The notes under the pieces: generated by a model
The model's database searches: none
What the model saw: only the letters and a program-made list of their open reading frames with translations
Told to the model about the DNA's origin: nothing
Assembly (NCBI RefSeq): GCF_030818775.1
Contig: NZ_JAUTAU010000001.1
Location: forward strand, 2,484,001 to 2,548,000
DNA length: 64,000 nucleotides
From: Bacillus sp. SORGH_AS_0510
Lineage (GTDB): Bacteria; Bacillota; Bacilli; Bacillales; Cytobacillaceae
Reading direction: 5' to 3'
In this document: positions 18,157 to 27,456 of the stretch, one piece after another
How positions within the stretch are numbered: position 1 is the stretch's first letter
How the letters are laid out: the number at the start of each line of letters is the position of its first letter
Position numbers and translations under genes: made by a program

Positions 18157-18311
18157 TTAATGCACCCTTTTTTCAATATACTAAAACTTATTGTGTCTCT
18201 GTTATGTTTTTAATAACCTAAATTCAGTGCTAAAAAATAAAAATATTACTCGAAATGGTATATACTTACATAGTCTCAATGAGCAGAAGTGTAAAATAGG
18301 AGGAATGAACT

Positions 18312-19361
18312 TTGGAGATAGGAATTAGTACCTTTGTAGAAACCACACCGGACGTTCAGACCGGAGAAGTAATAAGTCATGCACAGAGAATACGTGAAGT
18401 AGTTGAAGAAATTGTTCTCGCCGACCAAATTGGATTGGATGTGTTTGGCGTCGGGGAGCATCATCGAAAGGATTATGCAGCTTCTTCTCCTGCAGTTGTT
18501 CTGGCTGCTGCAGCATCACAAACGAAGCGGATCCGATTAACAAGTGCCGTTACGGTACTTTCTTCTGCAGATCCGGTACGTGTATTTCAGGATTTTGCTA
18601 CACTTGATGCCATTTCAAATGGACGAGCAGAAATCATGGCGGGCAGAGGTTCCTTCATTGAATCATTTCCACTGTTTGGTTACAATCTAAGGGATTATGA
18701 TGAATTATTCGAGGAGAAAGTAGACCTCTTATTGAAATTACGCGAGTCAGAGAAAGTAACTTGGGAAGGGAGACATCGGCCAGCCATTAATAACCTGGGC
18801 GTGTATCCAAGACCTGTTCAAGACCCCCTCCCAGTATGGATTGGCAGTGGTGGAAACACGGAATCAGTTATTCGAGCAGGTGTTCTCGGCTTACCACTTG
18901 TATTAGCGATTATTGGAGGCAGTCCAGTTCGATTTGCTCCATTGGTTAAACTTTATAAGAGAGCTGCAGTACAAGCGGGGCACGATTTATCGAAACTTTC
19001 TGTTGCCTCACATTCACATGGTTTTATCGCTGAAACAACTCAACTAGCAGCAGATAAATTTTTCCCATCTACCCAGCAAGCTATGAATGTACTAGGTAGG
19101 GAGCGGGGATGGGGACATTACGACCAATCAAGCTTTGATGCAGCAAGAAGCTTTGAAGGGGCGTTGTACGTTGGTGATTCAGAAACAGTTGCTCAAAAAA
19201 TCATCCACCTTCGAAAGAATGTTGGAATCACACGGTTTTTCCTTCATGTTCCTGTAGGTACCATGCCTCATGACGAGGTCATGAGAGCTATCGAGCTGTT
19301 GGGTAAAGAGGTAGCGCCTCGAGTTCGGAAGGAAATCGCTGAATGGGAAAAAACACAATAG
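18312..19361 (+). CDS. LLM-class flavin-dependent oxidoreductase
   Basis: A 349-residue luciferase-like (bacterial-luciferase fold) monooxygenase. [11 protein letters not shown] at the start, [19 protein letters not shown] (about 55-73) and [23 protein letters not shown] are typical, and a C-terminal [22 protein letters not shown] motif ends the barrel. It should use reduced FMN on an unknown substrate. The start is TTG 18312, seven bases after AGGAGGA. An ATG at 18306 is out of frame. It stands alone with no flavin reductase adjacent. Confidence 0.9.
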   Translation: MEIGISTFVETTPDVQTGEVISHAQRIREVVEEIVLADQIGLDVFGVGEHHRKDYAASSPAVVLAAAASQTKRIRLTSAVTVLSSADPVRVFQDFATLDAISNGRAEIMAGRGSFIESFPLFGYNLRDYDELFEEKVDLLLKLRESEKVTWEGRHRPAINNLGVYPRPVQDPLPVWIGSGGNTESVIRAGVLGLPLVLAIIGGSPVRFAPLVKLYKRAAVQAGHDLSKLSVASHSHGFIAETTQLAADKFFPSTQQAMNVLGRERGWGHYDQSSFDAARSFEGALYVGDSETVAQKIIHLRKNVGITRFFLHVPVGTMPHDEVMRAIELLGKEVAPRVRKEIAEWEKTQ

Positions 19362-19442
19362 TCTAGCATATCCTATTTACCTGCTAGCTATCTAATAGCA
19401 ATTGTAATCATATTGTTAGGTCCTAAAATGTATAGTAAAAAC

Positions 19443-19489
19443 AAAAAAGCTTGTAGAATGAAGTCCATAGGGACGGATTTTACAAGCTA
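19443..19489 (-). terminator. Terminator of the GNAT gene
   Basis: On the minus strand AGCTTGTA and TACAAGCT pair, with an inner GTCC stem, followed by TTTTTTGTTTTT. Confidence 0.75.
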
Positions 19490-19502
19490 TTGATATTGTT
19501 TA

Positions 19503-20030
19503 TTAAGTGTTTTTTAAAACAGTAATAAATCCACCGAGTATTTGGTGACTTATTTTGAAACCTTTACCTTGATAGAACTTTAAGGCTTCATCGTTCCCGT
19601 TTGATACAAAAATAAACAAGTCATCAATTGACGGAAATGAACGTAACCATTCTTTCGATTTTTCGAATAAGACAGAACCAACGCCCAGGCTACGATAACC
19701 TTCCTTTATATAAAACTGAGAAAGACAACCGACATCTTCATTTTTTACAGAAGCAAGGTCAAAAAAGGTAGCAAAATCATTTGAATAGGTTTCCTTAGAC
19801 GAAATGTTGCTATACACATATCCCACAATTTCATCATTATCCTTTGCTACTACTATGTAATTATATTTGGCACTTTTTACAGAAGGGATCATTCTAGTTT
19901 CAAAATTCATGTTATCAAAAAGTTCTGGGTGTAGCGTTGCTTTTGATTTTTGATAAGCCATTAATTCATTTACAAGATCCTTAAGACAATTAATATTATC
20001 ATTAGAAATTACTTCGTATTGGATAGCCAT
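19503..20030 (-). CDS. GNAT-family N-acetyltransferase
   Basis: A 175-residue acetyltransferase. Motif A is in FYIKEGYRSLGVGSVLFEKSKEWLR (core YRSLGVGS, about 112-119), with the acetyl-CoA pyrophosphate-binding R/Q-x-x-G-x-G/A. NGNDEALKFYQGKGFK near the C-terminus is motif B. GAAAGG lies upstream of the ATG at 20030. It is monocistronic, sits next to the minus-strand sleB and has its own terminator. The acceptor amine is unknown. Confidence 0.85.
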   Translation of the reverse strand: MAIQYEVISNDNINCLKDLVNELMAYQKSKATLHPELFDNMNFETRMIPSVKSAKYNYIVVAKDNDEIVGYVYSNISSKETYSNDFATFFDLASVKNEDVGCLSQFYIKEGYRSLGVGSVLFEKSKEWLRSFPSIDDLFIFVSNGNDEALKFYQGKGFKISHQILGGFITVLKNT

Positions 20031-20123
20031 AAATAATTTTCCTTTCTAGAGTTTAATAACATGATATTTATTAGTAATTAAAAGTATATGATAAGTCATT
20101 ACTAATTCCAATTTATAATAAAA

Positions 20124-20165
20124 AGCTGTCATATACAATGAATGGATTCGTTGTATATGACAGCT
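20124..20165 (-). terminator. Terminator of sleB
   Basis: AGCTGTCATATACAA and TTGTATATGACAGCT form a perfect fifteen-base stem immediately after the sleB stop. A short T run follows on the minus strand. Confidence 0.85.
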
Positions 20166-20169
20166 ATAT

Positions 20170-20886
20170 TTATTTGCAAAATATGTGTTTCCCAATTTTT
20201 TTGATCTGGGGTCGACTCCAGATCCAGCTGCTTGTCGCAGTAGCGGGGTTAAAATAATAAAGAGCTCCTCCACTTGGATCCCATCCATTTATAGCATCAA
20301 GAACAGCCTTTTTTGCTGTTTCATTTGGTGTTAAATTTATTTGTCCATCCGCAACAGCTGTGAAGGCTCCGGGTTCATATATGACCCCTGCGACTGTATT
20401 AGGGAAAGATACACTTTGGACCCTATTAAGGATAACGGCGGCTACAGCGACTTGTCCTTCATATGGTTCTCCACGTGATTCCCCGTAAACCGCGTTTGCC
20501 ATTAATTGAATTTCATTTTGTGAATAACCGTTTGGGACATTTGAGCTATTAACTGAATTTCCTTTTTGTTCATATTTTGACGATCTCACCAGCATTTCTT
20601 TCGTTTTGGTCCCTACCACTCCATCAACAGGGAGTCCAAATTTGTCTTGAAAATTCCTGACTGCCCAGTATGTATCCCAACCAAACACACCATCTATCTT
20701 ACTTTTATAAAATCCATTATATGTAAGTCGTGATTGCAATTCAATTACATCTTCTCCCACAGCCCCTCGCTGTAAGACTTGATTTGAAAATGCTTGTACT
20801 ACTTTACTTTGGTCACCATTGTTTAATACGATTACAGCTAAAAAGGTTAAAATTAGCGGTATTTTTAAGGAATTAATCAATTGCAC
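20170..20886 (-). CDS. sleB: Spore cortex-lytic enzyme SleB
   Basis: A 238-residue germination-specific lytic transglycosylase acting on muramic-lactam-containing cortex. An N-terminal signal segment (about 1-32) is followed by a peptidoglycan-binding domain (about 36-100; GEDVIELQSRLTYNGFYKSKIDGVFG) and the hydrolase_2 domain (about 125-238). Catalytic-type Glu is in AVYGESRGEPYEG, with the conserved AAVILNRV and C-terminal WIWSRPQIKKIGKHIFC. The start is GTG 20886 after GGGAGG. Usually sleB is followed by ypeB, but here it is followed by a terminator, so this may be a second sleB paralogue or the pair may be split. Confidence 0.92.
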   Translation of the reverse strand: MQLINSLKIPLILTFLAVIVLNNGDQSKVVQAFSNQVLQRGAVGEDVIELQSRLTYNGFYKSKIDGVFGWDTYWAVRNFQDKFGLPVDGVVGTKTKEMLVRSSKYEQKGNSVNSSNVPNGYSQNEIQLMANAVYGESRGEPYEGQVAVAAVILNRVQSVSFPNTVAGVIYEPGAFTAVADGQINLTPNETAKKAVLDAINGWDPSGGALYYFNPATATSSWIWSRPQIKKIGKHIFCK

Positions 20887-20960
20887 AACCTAACCTCCCA
20901 ACCACTTAAATAACTATAATTTATATACTTGCATCTTTTTCCCTTTTTTATGTAAAGCTA

Positions 20961-21000
20961 AAAAAAGGGAGATTACCTTGTTTCAGGTAATCTCCCTTTT
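20961..21000 (-). terminator. Terminator of the HAD phosphatase gene
   Basis: AAAGGGAGATTACCT and AGGTAATCTCCCTTT form a very strong stem with A and T runs on both sides, so it could work in both directions. It lies directly after the HAD stop and before sleB. Confidence 0.85.
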
Positions 21001-21028
21001 AATTAATAATTATCTAAGGCAAAGGTGC

Positions 21029-21811
21029 TTAGATTAATCCAAGTCTTTCTAGACCATATCGTACACCGTCTTCTTCGGCTGAGAGTGTAACCATATTGGC
21101 CACTTTTTTCAATTCATCGCGACCAGACCCCATAGCTACACCCATTCCTACTAAGGAAAGCATTTCAATATCATTTAGACCATCTCCAAATGCAACGGCT
21201 TCGTCAGGTGCTATGCCAAGCTTTTCTAATAGTTTAGTTATACCTACAGCTTTGTTTGAGTTGGACAAATTAACGTCACAGGTTCTAGCGCCTGAGCTCC
21301 ATCTTCTGAAATCTAACTCTGGTACATTGGTTTGATAATGGAGCTCCTCCTCCAAATCGCAATGTAGGAACAATTGATATATGTCTTCATCTGTCCAAAA
21401 TTGAGCAGGTGCAAGCTCTGGCTTCCATGGGTCATGTTGATACGCTTCAATCACGTATGGGTGGCTTAGATTTGTGGACTTAAAGCTTGAGCCGCTTAAG
21501 AAAGTGAGTGGATGCTGAAAATCATTTGATAATAGATGTACTTTCTCTAATATGTGTTTATCAATAGCGCTCTTGTATATTTCTTTCCCTTCATGATAAG
21601 CAAATGATCCATTAAAAAAGACCATAGATTCTACTCCGGTTTCTTGAATTACGGACTCTGAAAAATAGGGTGCTCTCCCCGTAGCGATGATAACCGGTAT
21701 CTTTTTTTCCCTCAACAGTTGGATCGCATCCTTTGTCGCATGACTCAGTTTTGTTTTTCCATGAGGAAGGATGGTTCCGTCAATATCTAAGATGACTAAC
21801 TTGTAATTCAT
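21029..21811 (-). CDS. Cof-type HAD-IIB phosphatase
   Basis: A 260-residue haloacid-dehalogenase-superfamily phosphatase. The nucleophile motif LDIDGTILPHG is at residues 8-18, motif II PVIIATGRAP (about 39-48), the motif III lysine in NSNKAVGI (about 187), and motif IV AFGDGLNDIEML (about 205). The alpha/beta cap between motifs II and III is of the IIB type. Such enzymes dephosphorylate sugar phosphates, flavin precursors or PLP, and the substrate here is unknown. The ATG at 21811 follows TAGGAGAGA. Confidence 0.9.
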   Translation of the reverse strand: MNYKLVILDIDGTILPHGKTKLSHATKDAIQLLREKKIPVIIATGRAPYFSESVIQETGVESMVFFNGSFAYHEGKEIYKSAIDKHILEKVHLLSNDFQHPLTFLSGSSFKSTNLSHPYVIEAYQHDPWKPELAPAQFWTDEDIYQLFLHCDLEEELHYQTNVPELDFRRWSSGARTCDVNLSNSNKAVGITKLLEKLGIAPDEAVAFGDGLNDIEMLSLVGMGVAMGSGRDELKKVANMVTLSAEEDGVRYGLERLGLI

Positions 21812-22037
21812 AAACTCTCTCCTAAAATGTATTCTAAGTGGTTACCCAAAGTATAAGCACAGTATAACACATCGATCTTCAATCACTTAAAAGAAGGCTT
21901 TAGGTAAGAGTATAACTTAGTTTGAAAAAATTAACTCACGAAAAAATAAAGCAGGGAAATAAGAGTTCAAAATCGAACTTGTAAACAAAGCAACCAGCGG
22001 CAGTTACATGATGTATTTTAATGAATGGAGTGGTTGG

Positions 22038-23054
22038 ATGAGCAAGAATATCAATCGAAAAATATTATTAGCTAGTCGGCCGAAGGGAATGCCAGATGCA
22101 AGCAATTTCGAATTAATTGAGTGCGAAATTCCAGAAATTAGTGAGGGAGAGGTACTCATCCGTACTCATTATCTATCAGTTGATCCTTATATGCGGGGAA
22201 GAATGTCGGATGCAAAATCCTACGCGAAACCTTATGAGGTGGGAGAACCATTTATTGGAGGCATGGTTGGAGAAATCGTTGTATCTAAAAATCCAAGGTT
22301 TCAAGAGGGGCAATTTGTGGAAGGGCGTCTTGAGTGGGCTGAATACAATGTGTCAGATGGTAGTACCATCCGTAAGGTTAATCCTGAATTAGCACCGATT
22401 ACCACGGCCCTCCATGTTCTAGGAATGCCTGGGTTAACTGCCTATTTTGGTTTAATGTTCATTGGACAGCCGAAGGAAGGGGAAACAGTTGTTGTTTCAG
22501 GTGCATCGGGAGCAGTTGGAACAATTGTTGGCCAAATTGCGAAGTTAAATGGCTGCCGTGTTGTAGGAATTGCAGGAGCAGATGATAAATGTAAATTTTT
22601 AAAAGAAGAATTAGGCTTCGATGCTGCTATTAACTATAAAACAGAAGAAAATCTCCGCAAAGCATTGAAGGAAGCTTGTCCTTCAGGAGTCGATGTTTAT
22701 TTCGATAATGTTGGAGGTAGAGTAAGCGATGCAGTTATGACATTGATTAATTTTCAGTCTCGGACAGCCATTTGCGGACAAATTTCGCAGTATAATTTAG
22801 AAAAGCCGGAGATAGGACCAAGAGTAGCGGGACAATTACTGACAACTAGTTCATTGATGAAAGGCTTTATTGTATCTGATTATGCAGACCATAATAGGGA
22901 AGGATTAATTCAGTTATCACAATGGGTAAAAGAAGGTAAGATTCAATACCGCGAGAACATTGTTGAAGGCTTTGAAAATACAGTTGAAGCCTTTTTAGGA
23001 CTTTTCCGAGGGGATAACATTGGAAAACAGCTAGTGAAAGTTGCAGAGGATTAA
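22038..23054 (+). CDS. NADP-dependent medium-chain oxidoreductase (YfmJ-like)
   Basis: A 338-residue zinc-independent MDR of the leukotriene-B4/curcumin/alkenal reductase group. ILLASRPKGMP begins the conserved part, GMPGLTAYFGL is at about 130, and the NADPH-binding GASGAVGTIVGQIAKLNGCRVVG at about 157. YFDNVGGRVSDAV and GQISQYN follow. It would reduce an activated double bond with NADPH. An in-frame ATG at 22008 exists, but GGAG at 22027 places the start at 22038, matching where family similarity begins. It is followed by a terminator shared with the converging small gene. Confidence 0.88.
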   Translation: MSKNINRKILLASRPKGMPDASNFELIECEIPEISEGEVLIRTHYLSVDPYMRGRMSDAKSYAKPYEVGEPFIGGMVGEIVVSKNPRFQEGQFVEGRLEWAEYNVSDGSTIRKVNPELAPITTALHVLGMPGLTAYFGLMFIGQPKEGETVVVSGASGAVGTIVGQIAKLNGCRVVGIAGADDKCKFLKEELGFDAAINYKTEENLRKALKEACPSGVDVYFDNVGGRVSDAVMTLINFQSRTAICGQISQYNLEKPEIGPRVAGQLLTTSSLMKGFIVSDYADHNREGLIQLSQWVKEGKIQYRENIVEGFENTVEAFLGLFRGDNIGKQLVKVAED

Positions 23055-23074
23055 AGGAATAATGAAAAGTTAAT

Positions 23075-23103
23075 AAGGGCACGGTAAAACCTTGCCCTTT
23101 ATT
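23075..23103. terminator. Terminator between converging genes
   Basis: AAGGGCA and TGCCCTT pair around an AT-rich loop, with A and T runs on either side, between the oxidoreductase (+) and the small minus-strand gene. Confidence 0.7.
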
Positions 23104-23115
23104 ATTCTGTTCTGT

Positions 23116-23322
23116 TTACTTTTTGATTGGTGGATTGTTTATGTCTACATGAAACGGAAGAGAGTTATCTGCTTTATCATTTCCATAGAACTGTTCCTGG
23201 ATTTCGTTATTTACCATATCTTCCTCAGAACCCTCTGAAGCGTAGCTCCTAGACCCAAAGTCATAAAATAATTGATCCATTTGTTGATTTGCTTCAACTG
23301 CCTCATTTTTGCTTTCTTTCAC
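23116..23322 (-). CDS. Small acidic hypothetical protein
   Basis: A 68-residue hydrophilic, acidic protein starting at GTG 23322 with AAAGGGG upstream. No membrane segment, cysteine or recognisable domain is present. The middle (SEEDMVNNEIQEQFYGN) could form a helix and the C-terminus (DINNPPIKK) is proline-rich. The codon pattern and ribosome-binding site look like a real gene, and small acidic proteins of this style are common in spore-formers. I do not recognise the family. Confidence 0.6.
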   Translation of the reverse strand: MKESKNEAVEANQQMDQLFYDFGSRSYASEGSEEDMVNNEIQEQFYGNDKADNSLPFHVDINNPPIKK

Positions 23323-23548
23323 ATTTAAACGCCCCTTTTAATCATTTGCCTATATTTTTCCCATTCTGTGCTAAAAGTACAAGCATGTAGAAGAAAGTTT
23401 TTAATAATGGTAAGGATAATGCTTTATGAATTACTTGTAAACTATCCTTCATAATCGATACTGAGATACCATTCTAGAGTGAAAAGGTTTACAATCGACA
23501 CTCACACTTTTAATATTAAATCAATAAAAAGTAATGGAGTGGAAGCTT

Positions 23549-23881
23549 ATGACGATTGAACAGGTTGTTCAACAACAAATTGAATACTACAACAAACAGG
23601 ATATTGAAGGGTTTGCAAGTACGTATGCAGAAAATATTACGGTTTACACATTTCCGGATAACACTATAACTTTGAGTGGAAAACAAGAATTGATTGAAAG
23701 GTATACAGAAACATTCAAAAAGAAGAATTTCGCGGATATAAAAAATCGTTCCATTGTCGGCAACAAAGTAATAGATTGGGAAATTGCAACCAGCGGGCTT
23801 ACAGGAGAAAGTACAAGCTTAATGGCCATTTATGAAATAGAGAACAATTTAATATCAAAGGTTTGGTTTATACGAGAGTAG
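23549..23881 (+). CDS. SnoaL/NTF2-like domain protein
   Basis: A 110-residue single-domain protein with the alpha+beta cone fold of the SnoaL/NTF2-like group. IEQVVQQQIEYYNKQDIEGFASTYAEN (short core YYNKQDIEGF) is the typical first helix pair, and IYEIENNLISKVWFIRE the closing strands. Members are isomerases, dehydratases or ligand-binding proteins, and no function is assigned. GGAGTGG lies between an in-frame ATG at 23534 and ATG 23549, so the latter is used. The stop overlaps the terminator stem. Confidence 0.75.
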   Translation: MTIEQVVQQQIEYYNKQDIEGFASTYAENITVYTFPDNTITLSGKQELIERYTETFKKKNFADIKNRSIVGNKVIDWEIATSGLTGESTSLMAIYEIENNLISKVWFIRE

Positions 23882-23908
23882 AACTTCCATGAAGGAAGTT
23901 CTTTTTTT
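23881..23908 (+). terminator. Terminator after the SnoaL-like gene
   Basis: GAACTTCC and GGAAGTTC pair around a short loop, followed by TTTTTTT. Confidence 0.85.
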
Positions 23909-23938
23909 ATAGAATCACATAACGTTAATCCTTTAAAG

Positions 23939-23963
23939 TGATGGGGGACAGGCACCAAATCCT
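23939..23963. repeat. Single copy of a GGGGACAGGCACC-type repeat
   Basis: The stretch TGGGGGACAGGCACCAAA recalls a short intergenic sequence (GGTGCCTGTCCCC) that I remember as recurrent in some Bacillus genomes. Only one copy was noticed in this window, so repetition cannot be shown here. Confidence 0.3.
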
Positions 23964-24051
23964 ATTACAGATAAAATATCATTTTTTAGAGGGTTAAAGT
24001 AGATTATGTTGAATTTGTATATAAAAGTAAAAATTTGTGAGGTGGGAGAAC

Positions 24052-25221
24052 TTGGACGAGATTCAATATGGATTTTTAGATGAATTTGGGGATTATCGTT
24101 TTGATTTTGATAAAAGCGATGTTTCAACCCACTTTATTATTGTTGCCATTCTTGTAAAAGATTCTAATAAAGCTAGTTTAGAGCAAGAAATGGATAGGAT
24201 AAGACAAGCCTATGTTCAAACTGAGGATCTAACTTCTAGAAGTTTCGACAATGACCTTACTCAAAGAATGCAAATTTTGAATGAAATTAAGGATTTACCT
24301 TTTAGTATATACGCCTATGTAATTGATAAGCGTAAAATAAGAGAAGACAGCGGCATCATGTCTAAAACTTCATACTTAAAATATGTTAATAAAATGGTCT
24401 ATAGGGACCTGAACATAACATTTGAACAGCTTGATCTGGTGGCAGACGACCGAGATGAAAAATTATTCTTACGAGAATTTAAAAATTATATAAGAACGAA
24501 GAGTATACCGGATTTATTTAATCATTCGACATTTGGTTTCAACAATAGTAAATCGAATATTCTTCTTCTGTTGGCAGATTTAATTGCTGGAACCTTGGCA
24601 AAAGGCTATGATCTTACCCACCAATATGACCAGTATCGTTCATTTTTCAAAATCATAAAAAAAAGAATAGCAGCAATTAATCTATTACCTCTCGATTATA
24701 AAGACTTTCTTCAGGATACTAAATCAACACATCAGGACTCTAGATACAATGACGTTATCATCCAACATTCGGTAAATTTAACCTATCAATATATTGAAAA
24801 GCATCGAAAAAACGAGGAAGAGGAAGAAAAGCTTCGAATTGACTTTCTTAAGTTTCTTTTATTTAATTTAAAGGAAAATCCTGATGAATATGTGTATACG
24901 GAAGAAATTTTAGATAATTTAAATGCCATAAGGGACTTAAAACTAAATCCTCATAACTTTCGCTCATCGGTGGTGTCTAAACTCCGTGATAGTGGTCTTT
25001 TAATTGCGAGCAGCAATAAAGGCTATAAATTACCTGCTTGCTTAAACGATTTATATGATTTTGTAAATCTATCAAGCCTAACAATCCACCCAATGATTCA
25101 AAGAATATCAAAGTGTAGGGATCAAATTCTTCTAGCAACCAATAATGAAATCGACATACTTGGGCAAAAGGGATATGGTTATCTGAAAAAGATTATTGAA
25201 TTGGAAAAGTTAGAAATTTAA
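24052..25221 (+). CDS. DUF3800 domain protein
   Basis: A 389-residue protein. The N-terminal half (about 1-215) is a DUF3800 domain, shown by YGFLDEFGDYRFDFD with its conserved D-E-x-G/S-type acidic motif, HFIIVAILV, LVADDRDEK and LLLADLIAGTLAKG. The fold is RNase-H-like and a nuclease role is suspected for the family. A C-terminal segment (about 260-389) predicts helices resembling a winged-helix or regulatory domain (SSVVSKLRDSGLLIASSNKGYKL; core KLRDSGLL). The start is TTG 24052 after GGTGGGAG. DUF3800 genes occur in mobile and defence settings, but here the gene is isolated, with ordinary base composition. Confidence 0.8.
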   Translation: MDEIQYGFLDEFGDYRFDFDKSDVSTHFIIVAILVKDSNKASLEQEMDRIRQAYVQTEDLTSRSFDNDLTQRMQILNEIKDLPFSIYAYVIDKRKIREDSGIMSKTSYLKYVNKMVYRDLNITFEQLDLVADDRDEKLFLREFKNYIRTKSIPDLFNHSTFGFNNSKSNILLLLADLIAGTLAKGYDLTHQYDQYRSFFKIIKKRIAAINLLPLDYKDFLQDTKSTHQDSRYNDVIIQHSVNLTYQYIEKHRKNEEEEEKLRIDFLKFLLFNLKENPDEYVYTEEILDNLNAIRDLKLNPHNFRSSVVSKLRDSGLLIASSNKGYKLPACLNDLYDFVNLSSLTIHPMIQRISKCRDQILLATNNEIDILGQKGYGYLKKIIELEKLEI

Positions 25222-25360
25222 TATTAAGTAGAGCTCAAATAGGCAAGAATAAAAAAGTGAAATTTGTACTTATGGTTATAAATGGTGTAGTTTTATATCT
25301 TAATTATGTCCTGTCAGATCATTTGAATCCTAAGGAACTTAAAAACGGAGGAAGAACAAA

Positions 25361-25864
25361 ATGTATACTTCAATAGCTGAATTTATCCAAGAATGGAATC
25401 ATGAAGCAGGATCTACTCAAAAAGTATTGGATGCTTTAACCGACAATTCTCTTCAACAACAGGTTTCATCGGAAGACCGTACCTTAGGACGAATTGCCTG
25501 GCACATTGTTACAAGTACTCCTGGAATGCTAATCGAGTTCGGAATCAAGGTGGAACCGGTTGGAAATTCAGGAACCGTTCCTTCCTCAGCGAATGAGATT
25601 GCAGAAACATTTCGAAAGATCAGTGCTAATACAATTGACGCAGTGAAACAGCAATGGGTGGATGGTTCCCTAGAGGAAATGGTTAATGTGTTTGGTATGA
25701 CGATGCCAAAAGCAGTAACACTTTCATTGCTCATCAAGCACATCATTCATCACCGTGGTCAAATGACGGTCCTAATGCGCCAGGCAGGATTGAAGGTTCC
25801 TGGTATTTATGGGCCTGCAAGAGAAGAATGGACTCACATGGGAATGGATGCTCCAGCACTTTAA
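25361..25864 (+). CDS. DinB-family (YfiT-like) four-helix protein
   Basis: A 167-residue DinB/YfiT-fold protein. The three metal-ligand histidines are visible in RIAWHIVTS (about residue 49) and IKHIIHHRGQMTVLMRQAG (about 127 and 131), and RQAGLKVPGIYGPAREEW is the usual family ending. Members are metal-dependent thiol-S-transferase-like proteins, some using bacillithiol. CGGAGGAAG lies seven bases before the ATG at 25361. It is monocistronic with a terminator. Confidence 0.88.
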   Translation: MYTSIAEFIQEWNHEAGSTQKVLDALTDNSLQQQVSSEDRTLGRIAWHIVTSTPGMLIEFGIKVEPVGNSGTVPSSANEIAETFRKISANTIDAVKQQWVDGSLEEMVNVFGMTMPKAVTLSLLIKHIIHHRGQMTVLMRQAGLKVPGIYGPAREEWTHMGMDAPAL

Positions 25865-25875
25865 CAAGTCAAGAT

Positions 25876-25922
25876 ATAAAGAGCCAAATATTTGCAAAAC
25901 TGCATTTATAAGGCTCTTTTTT
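25876..25922 (+). terminator. Terminator after the DinB-family gene
   Basis: AAAGAGCC and GGCTCTTT pair across an AT-rich loop, followed by a T run. Confidence 0.8.
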
Positions 25923-26055
25923 ATGTATTAATTGGTGGGTTATTAACTTCCGGATAAAAATGAATTGAAGACAAATGAAAGGAAAATACGGCTAAAACTT
26001 GTGGTAGAATTAGAGAAACATAGGAGAAATGATCCTTAGAAGGGATGTGGGCTTT

Positions 26056-27171
26056 ATGGAAAAGATTTATATGGATTACAATGCTAGTACCCCTTTGGCT
26101 CCTGAGGTAGTAAGAGTGATGCAACCGTTGTTACTGGATTACTATGGGAATCCTTCGGCCTTACATTGGTCAGGAAAACCAGTTAAGGAATTATTACATA
26201 AAGCAAGAGAACAGGTGGCTGAATTAATTGCTTGTTCTCCAGAGGAAATCATTTTTACAAGTGGTGGAAGTGAGGCAAATAACCTTGCTTTAAAAGGTTT
26301 TTATTTTAAAAATAAGCATAAAGGCAACCATATCATTACTTCAAAAATCGAACACCCAGCTATCGTAAGTCCTTGTAAGTTCCTTGAACAAGTAGGGGCA
26401 AGGATAACTTACGTAGACGTTGACCAGTTTGGGAGAGTATCACCGAAAGAAATCGAAAAGGCGATTACAAAAGAAACAATTTTGATTACAATTATGCACT
26501 CCAATAATGAAGTAGGTACATTAGAGCCGATAAAGGAGATTGGGGAAATAGCGGAAAGACATGGAATTGCCTTTCATACAGATGCTTCTCAATCTGTTGG
26601 AAAAGTACCTGTCCAAGTGAATGATTTAAAAGTAGACATGCTAACGATCGCTGGTCATAAACTATATGCACCGAAAGGAATTGGCGCACTATATATAAGA
26701 GATGGAATCCAACTTGAACCTCTAATACACGGAGCGGGGCATGAGTTTGGACTTCGTGCAGGCACCGAAAATACTTTATTAGCAGTGGGACTAGGCAAGG
26801 CATGTGAAATCACTTCTAAAGAAGTAAGTAATCATAGAATCAAAGATTTGACCGATTATTTTTGGAGGAGACTAAAAGGGGAGTTCGGGGAACAGGTTGT
26901 GCTGAATGGACATCCCTTGGAACGCCTGCCGAATACCTTGAATGTTAGTTTTGTAAATAAAATTGGCCAAGAACTATTAGAGTCTATTCCTACTCTTGCG
27001 GCATCAACTGGATCAGCGTGTCATGCTGGAAGCATAGAACTCTCGCCTGTATTGAAGGAGATGAATGTTCCTGAAGAGGTTGGGATGGGAGCTATTCGGT
27101 TTAGTTTAGGCAGGAATTCGACCAAGGAAGAAATTGATAAAGTAATCTTATTGTTAAATAATATAATGTGA
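26056..27171 (+). CDS. Cysteine desulfurase (NifS/IscS-like)
   Basis: A 371-residue class-V aminotransferase-fold enzyme. MDYNASTPLAPEV opens it, GGSEANNLALKG lies at about 74, the Q-x-x-G-K segment QSVGKVPV at about 185, and the PLP lysine in AGHKLYAPKGIG at about 206. The persulfide cysteine is in TGSACHAGS (about 323), giving a SACHAG rather than SACTSG loop. It supplies sulfur for Fe-S clusters or thiolated cofactors. ATG 26056 has AAGGGATGTGG upstream. ATG 26029 is in frame but too close to its own GGAG. There is no mnmA or thiI next to it, so the sulfur acceptor is unclear. Confidence 0.9.
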   Translation: MEKIYMDYNASTPLAPEVVRVMQPLLLDYYGNPSALHWSGKPVKELLHKAREQVAELIACSPEEIIFTSGGSEANNLALKGFYFKNKHKGNHIITSKIEHPAIVSPCKFLEQVGARITYVDVDQFGRVSPKEIEKAITKETILITIMHSNNEVGTLEPIKEIGEIAERHGIAFHTDASQSVGKVPVQVNDLKVDMLTIAGHKLYAPKGIGALYIRDGIQLEPLIHGAGHEFGLRAGTENTLLAVGLGKACEITSKEVSNHRIKDLTDYFWRRLKGEFGEQVVLNGHPLERLPNTLNVSFVNKIGQELLESIPTLAASTGSACHAGSIELSPVLKEMNVPEEVGMGAIRFSLGRNSTKEEIDKVILLLNNIM

Positions 27172-27196
27172 AATAGAAATCGTCTTCATAATATAA

Positions 27197-27219
27197 AGAG
27201 CCCTAGTTTAGGGCTTTTT
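27197..27219 (+). terminator. Terminator of the cysteine desulfurase gene
   Basis: AGCCCTA and TAGGGCT pair around a short loop, followed by TTTT. Confidence 0.8.
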
Positions 27220-27309
27220 ATTATGGATACGGACTTCTATTGAGAAATTTTTCTAATGCAAGAGAATTCAGATGTGAAAAAGGGAAAATGCCTTTTCTAG
27301 TACTATTAT

Positions 27310-27456
27310 TTAGTCTAGTTTTTTTAATTCTGCTAAATGAACCAATTTAATATTATGTATGCTTCCTACTTCCTTAATCTCGCAATAACCTGACGTATAC
27401 TTATAAAGAATTACATATATCTTGCCGTTGAATAATACTTGCGAATTGGTCTCCAA
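27310..27456 (-). CDS. Small hypothetical protein, 48 residues
   Basis: The frame is open much farther upstream, but GGTGGAG at 27465-27471 points to TTG 27456, giving METNSQVLFNGKIYVILYKY and a further 28 residues ending LAELKKLD. The predicted short beta-strands (QVLFNGKIYVILYKY, GYCEIKE, IKLVHLAEL) suggest a small beta-barrel of the KOW or SH3 kind, but I do not recognise a family. It is divergent from the 52-residue gene at 27663, with a palindromic cre-like sequence between them. Confidence 0.55.
   Translation of the reverse strand: METNSQVLFNGKIYVILYKYTSGYCEIKEVGSIHNIKLVHLAELKKLD

Noticed and set aside
20046..20288. 80-residue minus-strand frame overlapping the 3' end of sleB
   Set aside because: It overlaps the sleB C-terminus and terminator in another frame and lacks a ribosome-binding site.
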